Notes under the pieces: model-generated
What the model saw: the letters and a program-made list of their open reading frames with translations, nothing else
Told to the model about the DNA's origin: nothing
The model's database searches: none
Source: Sulfurospirillum sp.
Lineage (GTDB): Bacteria; Campylobacterota; Campylobacteria; Campylobacterales; QNZT01
Assembly: GCA_003978455.1 (NCBI GenBank)
Contig: QNZT01000055.1
Location: forward strand, 1 to 11,562
Direction: 5' to 3'
DNA length: 11,562 bases
Part shown: one piece after another, positions 1 to 5,601 of the stretch
Numbering within the stretch: position 1 is the first letter of the stretch
Layout: the number at the start of each line of letters is the position of its first letter
Program-made: the position numbers and the translations under genes

Positions 1-1
1 T

Positions 2-1405
2 TCCCACCGAAAAACGGTGATTATCCGAAGAACGATCTACGAACTGGAAAAAGCGAAAGCCAGAGCGCATATTTTAGAAGGTCTGAAGATCGCGCTGGAC
101 AACATAGATGAAGTGATCAAAGTAATTCGTGCAAGCAAGGATACACCGGAAGCCAAAGAGGCACTGGTAGCACGTTTCGGGCTCTCCTTAGTACAGGCTT
201 CGGCGATTCTGGATATGAAACTTCAGCGTCTGACCGGTCTGGAACGCGACAAGATCGAGAATGAACTTGCAGAGCTTATGAAAGAGATCGATCGCTTAAG
301 TGCTATCCTCAAAAGCGAAGATCTGTTAAATGAATTGATTAAGGAAGAGTTGATAGAGATTAAGCAGAAATTTTCGACACCGAGGCTGACTGAGATCGTC
401 GAAGATTATGATGATATCGATATCGAAGATTTGATTCCGAACGAGCCGATGGTGGTGACGATTACCCACAGAGGCTATATCAAACGTGTTCCGCTGAAGA
501 TGTATGAGAAGCAGAGACGCGGTGGTAAGGGAAAAACTGCATTGACGACTTATGAAGATGATTTTATCGAAGACTTCTTTACCGCACACACACACGATAC
601 ACTGATGTTCGTGACCAATTTCGGACAACTCTACTGGTTGAAAGTCTATCGTATTCCGGAGGGAAGCCGTACAGCCAAAGGAAAAGCGGTGGTCAATCTG
701 ATCAACCTTCAGCCTGAGGAGAAGATCAAGGCGATTATCCCTACGACGGATTTTGACGAAAAACGCTCACTGGCATTTTTTACGAAAAATGGTCTTGTCA
801 AACGTACCAGCCTCGCAGAGTTTAAAAATATCCGAAGCAGCGGTGTACGGGCGATAACGCTAAATGAAAACGATGAACTTGTAACGTCAAAAATCATCGA
901 GGAAGATGATAAGTTTATATTTATCGTCACGAAGAAAGGTATGTGTATCCGTTTCCCGTATCACGAAATACGTGAGATGGGTCGCTCTGCCAAAGGTGTC
1001 ACCGGCATCAAGTTTAAAAATGAGGGTGATATCGTCGTCGGTGCCGTCATGATCAAAGATGAAAATCAGGAGATCCTGGCACTGAGCGAAAAAGGTATCG
1101 GCAAGCGTACCGAAGTGGCAGAGTATCGTGAGCAGAAGCGCGGCGGAAAAGGTGTGATCTGTATGAAGCTCACTTCAAAAACTAAAGATCTCGTCGGTGT
1201 CGTGATCGTCGATGAATCAAAAGATCTTATGGTGCTGACCAACAGTGGCAAGATGATCCGTGTCGATATGCAGCAGATACGCAAAGCAGGACGCAATACC
1301 AGCGGTGTAATCGTGGTGCGCGTCGAAGGCAACGATTATGTTGTCAGTATGGCAAGTTGTCCGAAAGAGGAGAAACAGGAAGAGGAGGAGGAAGAGAGTC
1401 TATAG
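2..1405 (+). CDS. gyrA: DNA gyrase subunit A, C-terminal part (5' end outside window)
   Basis: This is the 3' portion of the A subunit of the type IIA topoisomerase that introduces negative supercoils. The frame is open from base 2, and residues reading SHRKTVIIRRTIYELEKA match the region after the tower domain, so the GTG at 17 is an internal valine and not a start. The visible 467 residues cover the coiled-coil/C-gate segment (about fragment residues 75-125) and then the C-terminal DNA-wrapping beta-pinwheel. The canonical GyrA box QRRGGKG lies at bases 512-532, and a near copy, QKRGGKG, lies at 1132-1152 in a later blade. Other blades carry RSAKG and GRNTSG turns. The presence of the box makes GyrA far more likely than ParC. 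The protein ends in a strongly acidic tail (a run of six Glu, then SL), as in gyrases whose tail tunes wrapping. The stop codon lies in the loop of a hairpin. Confidence 0.98.
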   Translation, partial: SHRKTVIIRRTIYELEKAKARAHILEGLKIALDNIDEVIKVIRASKDTPEAKEALVARFGLSLVQASAILDMKLQRLTGLERDKIENELAELMKEIDRLSAILKSEDLLNELIKEELIEIKQKFSTPRLTEIVEDYDDIDIEDLIPNEPMVVTITHRGYIKRVPLKMYEKQRRGGKGKTALTTYEDDFIEDFFTAHTHDTLMFVTNFGQLYWLKVYRIPEGSRTAKGKAVVNLINLQPEEKIKAIIPTTDFDEKRSLAFFTKNGLVKRTSLAEFKNIRSSGVRAITLNENDELVTSKIIEEDDKFIFIVTKKGMCIRFPYHEIREMGRSAKGVTGIKFKNEGDIVVGAVMIKDENQEILALSEKGIGKRTEVAEYREQKRGGKGVICMKLTSKTKDLVGVVIVDESKDLMVLTNSGKMIRVDMQQIRKAGRNTSGVIVVRVEGNDYVVSMASCPKEEKQEEEEEESL

Positions 1406-1418
1406 CTCTTTCCTCCTC
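1385..1418 (+). terminator. Hairpin straddling the gyrA stop codon, possible terminator
   Basis: GAGGAGGAA at 1385-1393 pairs perfectly with TTCCTCCTC at 1410-1418. A further AGAG/CTCT pairing (1395-1398 with 1406-1409) follows after a one-base bulge. The loop TCTATAG (1399-1405) contains the gyrA stop codon. The left arm encodes the acidic tail, while the right arm is noncoding, so the complementarity is not forced by coding. No U-tract follows, so classic intrinsic termination is uncertain. It may instead protect the 3' end or attenuate read-through into the regulator gene. Confidence 0.5.
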
Positions 1419-1505
1419 ATAATCACTGTATAACTGCTTACTGCTTTTCCCATCATCACCCCTTCGTAATATAAAACAAATAAACTAATTTTTTAATATA
1501 AATTA

Positions 1506-1514
1506 TGCTATATT
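1506..1514 (+). promoter_or_regulatory. Extended -10 promoter for the flgR-like gene
   Basis: TGC followed by TATATT (1509-1514) forms a TGn-extended -10 element. It is preceded by an AT-rich, T-tract-containing stretch (about 1470-1505) instead of a recognisable -35 box. That arrangement is typical of housekeeping promoters in Campylobacterota. Transcription would start near 1521, leaving a leader of about 30 bases. The purine-rich GAGGCGGGG at 1530-1538 is the only ribosome-binding-like sequence and sits unusually far (13 or more bases) from the ATG at 1552. Confidence 0.55.
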
Positions 1515-1551
1515 GAACCCATTACTATTGAGGCGGGGTATATAAAAACGA

Positions 1552-2775
1552 ATGAAAATAGCAATCGTAGAAGATGATATCAATATGCGTAAGTCGCTTG
1601 AGATGGCACTGAAAGAGTATGAAGAGTATCAGGTAACAACGTTTAAAAATGCCATCGAAGCACTGAAGAAAATCGATTCCTCCTTTGAAGTGATTATCAC
1701 AGACATTACCATGCCTCGTATGAATGGTCTGGAATTTATCAAAGAGATTCATTTCCCTTGCAGTATAGTTATCATGACGGGCAATGCCACGCTTAGTACC
1801 GCTATCGAAGCGATCCGATACGAAAATGTAAAAGATTTCCTGACCAAGCCGTTTGATGTCGAAGATCTGCTGGCTGTACTGGAGCGTGTCAAAAAGGTCA
1901 AAGAGAAAAAAGAGGCGTATGAAAAACGCTATATCACCAAAGACAGACGTGTCGGGTTGCCTGATGACCGAAAGATCAAGATAGAGCGCCGCAAGCAGGG
2001 AAGCGACAGACGCAAAAAGTTTTACGGCACGAGTGAAAAACTGGAAAAGATCAAAAACACACTCAAAAAAGCGGCAAAAACGGATGCTTCGATCATGCTT
2101 CTAGGCGACAGCGGTGTCGGAAAAGAGCTGTTTGCCAGATATGTTCATGACGAGTCACCGCGCTATGCCGGTCCCTTTATCGCGATCAATATGGCAGCGA
2201 TCCCGGAAAATCTTCTGGAGAGTGAACTTTTCGGTTATGAAAAGGGTGCTTTTACCGATGCGACATCGCAGAAGAAAGGGCACTTTGAGACGGCGAACAA
2301 AGGGACACTCTTTCTGGATGAGATAGGCGAGATGCCGCTGAGTCTTCAGGCAAAGCTACTGCGGGTGATTCAGGAGCGTGAGATCGTCCGTGTGGGCGGT
2401 ACCAAACCGGTGAAGTTTGATGTCCGAATCATCTCCGCGACCAATGCCAATATCCTCGAAAAAATCAAAAACAGAGAGTTTCGCGAAGATTTGTATTATA
2501 GATTAAATACAATTCCTGTTAAAATAGCGCCGCTCAGAGAGCGCAAGGAAGAGGTTATCGATATCGCTACCGAATACCTTTACAGAACCTGCAGGCAGTA
2601 TGATCTTCCGTATAAACACTTGAGTGAAGATGCCAAAGCGCTGCTGTTGCAGTATGACTGGCCGGGCAATGTCAGGGAACTTCGGTCGGTAGTGGAGCGT
2701 GCTGTGATCCTCAGTGACGGTGATGAGATATCGCCGGATGATCTCGGACTTGATATTCGCTTAAATGCACAATAG
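1552..2775 (+). CDS. flgR: FlgR-type sigma-54-dependent response regulator lacking a DNA-binding domain
   Basis: This 407-residue protein is a two-component response regulator of the NtrC class. The receiver domain (residues 1-115) has the acidic pair D8/D9, phosphoacceptor D51 (in TDITMPRMNG), T76 and K99. The AAA+ domain (about 160-395) has Walker A GDSGVGKE (185-192), the sigma-54 contact loop as GAFTDA (232-237, canonically GAFTGA), Walker B GTLFLDEI (251-258) and WPGNVREL near the end. The chain then stops, with no Fis-type helix-turn-helix such as NtrC carries. A very basic linker (about 125-157) joins the two domains. From known biology, H. pylori FlgR also lacks the DNA-binding domain and activates sigma-54 flagellar genes from solution, with FlgS as kinase. 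The position next to gyrA and asd supports orthology, but the symbol is inferred from synteny plus architecture. Translation starts at the ATG directly before the first receiver strand. Confidence 0.9.
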   Translation: MKIAIVEDDINMRKSLEMALKEYEEYQVTTFKNAIEALKKIDSSFEVIITDITMPRMNGLEFIKEIHFPCSIVIMTGNATLSTAIEAIRYENVKDFLTKPFDVEDLLAVLERVKKVKEKKEAYEKRYITKDRRVGLPDDRKIKIERRKQGSDRRKKFYGTSEKLEKIKNTLKKAAKTDASIMLLGDSGVGKELFARYVHDESPRYAGPFIAINMAAIPENLLESELFGYEKGAFTDATSQKKGHFETANKGTLFLDEIGEMPLSLQAKLLRVIQEREIVRVGGTKPVKFDVRIISATNANILEKIKNREFREDLYYRLNTIPVKIAPLRERKEEVIDIATEYLYRTCRQYDLPYKHLSEDAKALLLQYDWPGNVRELRSVVERAVILSDGDEISPDDLGLDIRLNAQ

Positions 2776-2777
2776 TT

Positions 2778-2808
2778 TACAATAATCACATGAATGAAAT
2801 AGAAGAGG
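2778..2808 (+). promoter_or_regulatory. Possible asd promoter (-10) and ribosome-binding site
   Basis: TACAAT at 2778-2783 matches the -10 consensus in five of six bases and lies just after the flgR stop. No -35 element at suitable spacing was found (a TTGATA at 2750-2755 is 22 bases away). AGAAGAGG at 2801-2808 is a good Shine-Dalgarno sequence seven bases before the asd ATG at 2816. The ribosome-binding site is convincing. The promoter is only possible, because read-through from flgR would also serve. Confidence 0.35.
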
Positions 2809-2815
2809 TTACTAT

Positions 2816-3847
2816 ATGAGAAAATTTAACGTAGCGGTTGTCGGTGCTACCGGAGCCGTGGGGGAAGAGTTTTACAGACTTTTTGAAGAGTACGATTTCC
2901 CGATCGCGAAACTGGTTCCGCTGGCAAGTGCCCGAAGTGTCGGTAAAGAGATCGAGTATGCAGGACGTGCGATCAAAGTACAGGAGTTGACCCACGATAT
3001 CTTCGAGAAAGAGGAGATCGATATCGCGTTTTTTTCGGCAGGCGGGAGTATCTCCGCAAAATTTGCCGATTCGGCTGTCGAAGCGGGCGCTGTGGTGATC
3101 GACAACACAAGTCACTTCCGTATGGATCCCGAGATTCCGCTGGTGGTACCCGAAGTCAATCCCGAAGATATCAGGCTCTGGAAAAACAGAGGGATTATCG
3201 CAAATCCAAACTGCTCGACGATCCAGATGGTGCAGGCGCTCAAAGCAGTGGATGATCTGTATGGTATAGTGCGTGTCGATGTCAGTACCTATCAGGCGAC
3301 CAGCGGAGCGGGCAAAGCGGGTATGGAAGAGCTGGTGAAGCAGATGCAGGACTTTTTTGCTTTCAAGTTGGGTGAGAGTCCTCATGAAGCGTTTTTGCAC
3401 CAGATCGCGCTCAATGTGATCCCTCAGGTAGATGTAGCCATGGATAACGGCTTTACCAAAGAGGAGATGAAGATGGTCAACGAGAGCCGAAAGATTCTCC
3501 ACAAAGAGATCGAAGTGGCGGCGACATGCGTACGTGTACCGGTACTGCGCAGCCACAGCGAATCGATCACGGTGACATTCGGTGAAAATGTCGTGGTCAA
3601 TGTCGATGAAGTACGTCAGGCGTTCGATAACTTTGAACATCTGGTCGTACAGGATGACCTGCCAAACGGTGTCTATCCGATGCCCGTAACGGCTACCGAT
3701 ACCGATCTGACCTATGTGGGAAGGATAAGAAAAGATATTTTTAGAGATAATATACTCCATTTTTGGAATGTAGCGGATCAGGTACGTGTGGGCGCTGCGA
3801 CCAATTCACTGCGTATCGCGCAAAAGTGGATCGAACTGGAGGATTAA
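2816..3847 (+). CDS. asd: Aspartate-semialdehyde dehydrogenase
   Basis: This enzyme carries out NADPH-dependent reductive dephosphorylation of L-aspartyl-4-phosphate to aspartate-4-semialdehyde. It is the branch-point reaction for lysine/diaminopimelate, threonine and methionine, in the cytoplasm. The 343-residue protein has the usual length. Visible features are the N-terminal Rossmann loop GATGAVG (10-16), the catalytic cysteine C133 in NPNCSTIQ, and the catalytic-region histidine H247 in LRSHSESI, followed by the dimerisation part. The ATG at 2816 is preceded by AGAAGAGG at good spacing. It follows the regulator by 40 bases, and its stop abuts the start of the YqhA-family gene, so the two are probably co-transcribed. 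An asd gene beside flgR followed by a small membrane protein is, from memory, also the arrangement in C. jejuni. Confidence 0.97.
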   Translation: MRKFNVAVVGATGAVGEEFYRLFEEYDFPIAKLVPLASARSVGKEIEYAGRAIKVQELTHDIFEKEEIDIAFFSAGGSISAKFADSAVEAGAVVIDNTSHFRMDPEIPLVVPEVNPEDIRLWKNRGIIANPNCSTIQMVQALKAVDDLYGIVRVDVSTYQATSGAGKAGMEELVKQMQDFFAFKLGESPHEAFLHQIALNVIPQVDVAMDNGFTKEEMKMVNESRKILHKEIEVAATCVRVPVLRSHSESITVTFGENVVVNVDEVRQAFDNFEHLVVQDDLPNGVYPMPVTATDTDLTYVGRIRKDIFRDNILHFWNVADQVRVGAATNSLRIAQKWIELED

Positions 3848-4405
3848 ATGTCTCATGAAGAGCATAAAAAAGTAGGCAAACACCCTCGGAAACAGGGTGT
3901 TTTAGAGTATATTTTCGAAAGTGCGCTGTGGCAAACCCGCTTTTTTGTTTTGCTGGCGGTGATATTTAGTATGCTGGGTGGGATCGCCCTTTTTATCGTC
4001 GCGAGTGTCGATATCTGGGGTGTGGTGACCATGGTTTTCAATACCTACCTGCACCACTTGCATCCGGAACATTTTCATGAAGAGATTGTCGGCGGTCTGA
4101 TCGGCTCGGTTGATCTGTACCTGATGGCGATTGTGATGTTTATCTTCGGTTTCGGCTTGTATGAGCTTTTCATTTCGGAGATCGATGTCGCCAAAGGCGG
4201 TGCATCGAGAATTCTGGAGATACACTCTCTTGACCAACTTAAAGATAAATTGGCTAAAGTTATCGTTATGGTTCTTGTGGTCAGTTTCTTCAAACGTGTA
4301 CTGCATACCCCGTATGAGGGGGCAATGGAGATGCTCTATTTTGCCGGCTCGATTCTGGCGCTTTCTATAGGACTATATTTCATGCATAAGGGTGGAGATC
4401 ACTGA
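3848..4405 (+). CDS. YqhA/UPF0114-family integral membrane protein
   Basis: This is a 185-residue inner-membrane protein of unknown function. It resembles the YqhA (UPF0114) family: an N-terminal 'E.ALWQTRF' segment running into the first membrane span, the central SVDLYLMAIVMFIFGFGLYE stretch, and LDQLKDKLAKVIVMVLVVSFF. Four hydrophobic segments are expected at about residues 33-55, 84-108, 135-152 and 158-180. The loop after the first span is histidine-rich, with five His between residues 69 and 77, and there are further His near both termini. That composition could bind metal, but nothing else supports it. The ATG directly follows the asd stop with no gap and uses GGAGG inside the end of asd. 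The gene overlaps hemE by one base (TGATG), so the three genes are probably translationally coupled. Family assignment is by pattern recognition; the role is unknown. Confidence 0.82.
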   Translation: MSHEEHKKVGKHPRKQGVLEYIFESALWQTRFFVLLAVIFSMLGGIALFIVASVDIWGVVTMVFNTYLHHLHPEHFHEEIVGGLIGSVDLYLMAIVMFIFGFGLYELFISEIDVAKGGASRILEIHSLDQLKDKLAKVIVMVLVVSFFKRVLHTPYEGAMEMLYFAGSILALSIGLYFMHKGGDH

Positions 4406-5439
4406 TGGGTAAAATTTTTGTAGATGCTTGTTTCGGAAAACCGACACCGTACACACCGGTGTGGATGATGCGCCAGGCGGGACGTTATCTTCCGGAGTAT
4501 ATGAAAGTGAGAGAAGAGGCAGGTGACTTTCTGAGTCTGTGTCACAATCCGAAACTTGCGGCGGAAGTGACGCTACAGCCGGTCGATATCGTCGGAGTGG
4601 ATGCTGCGATTCTCTTTTCGGATATTCTTGTCATTCCCAATGAAATGGGTATGGAGCTCGACTTTGTCAAAGGAGAAGGGCCGGTTTTTGCGAAACCGAT
4701 AAGAGATGAAAAAGCGCTCGACGCCCTGATCGGCGGAGAAGAGGCAGCGAATAAACTGACTTATGTTTACGATACGATCAAACTGGTACGTGAACAACTT
4801 GCTGACGACAAAGCGCTGATCGGGTTTACGGGTGCGCCGTGGACACTGGCGACCTACATGATCGAAGGGCAGGGTACCAAAACCTACAATATCTGTAAAA
4901 AGCTGATCTACACCGAACCGGAGTTTATGCACAAACTGCTGGCGAAAGTGACAGAAGTGGTCAAATACTACCTCGAGAAGCAGATCGAAGCGGGTGTCGA
5001 TGTCGTGCAGATCTTTGACTCCTGGGCGGCAGCACTGGAGAAACCGAAATATCTGGAGTTCAGCTGGGCGTACATGAAAGAGATCGCGTCATATATCAAA
5101 GCGAAGTATCCGCATATTCCGATTATCATGTTTCCCAAAGGGATTCCAGCCTATCTGGACGAAATCGACGGGGATTTTGATGTGTTCGGTGTGGACTGGT
5201 CGACGCCGATGGCGCTTGCCAAAGAGAAACTGGGCGCGCGTTATGTGCTCCAGGGCAACATGGAACCGTGCCGTCTCTACAGCAAAGAGGCGACGTATGA
5301 GTGTGTCACCTCCATCGCCGGGACGATGAAAGAGGGAAGGCATATCTTCAATCTCGGACACGGCATTCTCCCGGATGTACCTGTCGAAAATGCCAAATAC
5401 TTCGTCTCTTTGTGTAAAGAGGTCAGCAAAAGAGGCTAG
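4405..5439 (+). CDS. hemE: Uroporphyrinogen III decarboxylase
   Basis: HemE removes four carboxyl groups from the acetate side chains of uroporphyrinogen III to give coproporphyrinogen III, in the cytoplasm, without a cofactor. The 344-residue protein has the normal length for the family. Hallmarks are the N-terminal substrate-binding WMMRQAGRYLPEY (R23 and R27), the ILFSDIL segment with the essential aspartate D73, GAPWTLATYM, and the C-terminal NLGHGILPDVP with H319. The start ATG shares one base with the stop of the upstream membrane-protein gene, with a GGTGGAG ribosome-binding site eight bases before. It is probably the last gene of the asd-yqhA-like-hemE unit, since the next gene lies on the opposite strand and converges on it. 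A second heme gene, hemJ, lies about 3.8 kb downstream in another transcription unit. Confidence 0.98.
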   Translation: MGKIFVDACFGKPTPYTPVWMMRQAGRYLPEYMKVREEAGDFLSLCHNPKLAAEVTLQPVDIVGVDAAILFSDILVIPNEMGMELDFVKGEGPVFAKPIRDEKALDALIGGEEAANKLTYVYDTIKLVREQLADDKALIGFTGAPWTLATYMIEGQGTKTYNICKKLIYTEPEFMHKLLAKVTEVVKYYLEKQIEAGVDVVQIFDSWAAALEKPKYLEFSWAYMKEIASYIKAKYPHIPIIMFPKGIPAYLDEIDGDFDVFGVDWSTPMALAKEKLGARYVLQGNMEPCRLYSKEATYECVTSIAGTMKEGRHIFNLGHGILPDVPVENAKYFVSLCKEVSKRG

Positions 5440-5449
5440 AAGCCTGCTG
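5424..5449. terminator. Hairpin between convergent genes, weak bidirectional terminator candidate
   Basis: AGGCT (5433-5437), loop AGA, AGCCT (5441-5445) form a five-base-pair stem overlapping the hemE stop codon. An outer CAGC/GCTG pairing (5424-5427 with 5446-5449) adds four pairs across a five-base asymmetric bulge. On the minus strand the inner stem is followed by CTTTTG, a short U-run, so it could serve the propeller/lipoprotein unit whose last stop is at 5461. On the plus strand there is no U-tract. The stem is short, hence the modest confidence. Confidence 0.35.
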
Positions 5450-5460
5450 TTGAACTCATC

Positions 5461-5601
5461 TTATATCACAGGTATGGCAGGGGGTGTTTTTCCACTGTCA
5501 TGTGTTTGTGGTGAAGCGGGCGGTGTTTGATCTGTACCGCCGCTGTTTCCACCACAACCTGCAAATACCAAAAGTATTGTCACAACCATAAAATATCTCA
5601 T
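5461..5601 (-). CDS. Small predicted lipoprotein (46 aa) coupled to the propeller gene
   Basis: This reading frame encodes 46 residues. Its ATG (complement of 5599-5601) overlaps the TGA of the upstream propeller gene as ATGA, and AGAGGAG lies at good spacing, both suggesting translational coupling. The N-terminus is a short lipoprotein signal: MRYFMVV, a hydrophobic core, then the lipobox VFAGC with the lipidated cysteine at residue 16. The mature part is only about 31 residues, beginning CGGNSGG and rich in Pro, Thr and Ser, with no recognisable domain. Phe at the -3 position is less usual than Leu but allowed in lipobox patterns. Lipidation and export are inferred from the signal alone. 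The family is not recognised. It might be a membrane anchor or accessory peptide for its large neighbour. The gene is too short for most ORF thresholds and could be missed in annotation. Confidence 0.72.
   Translation of the reverse strand: MRYFMVVTILLVFAGCGGNSGGTDQTPPASPQTHDSGKTPPAIPVI

Noticed and set aside
17..19. GTG at 17 as the start of a short gyrA-like gene
   Set aside because: The frame is open to the left edge and the residues before it (SHRKT) match GyrA, so it is an internal codon of a gene cut by the window.
512..1152. The two GyrA-box-like motifs as a tandem duplication event
   Set aside because: They fall in different blades of the normal six-bladed C-terminal pinwheel. Blade-to-blade similarity is expected in this family and the DNA between them is not repeated.
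2786..3760. A 324-codon open frame on the minus strand opposite asd
   Set aside because: asd is a complete, motif-rich gene on the plus strand. The antisense product has no recognisable domain and is rich in His, Arg and Tyr as expected from reverse-complemented codons. It has no convincing ribosome-binding site.
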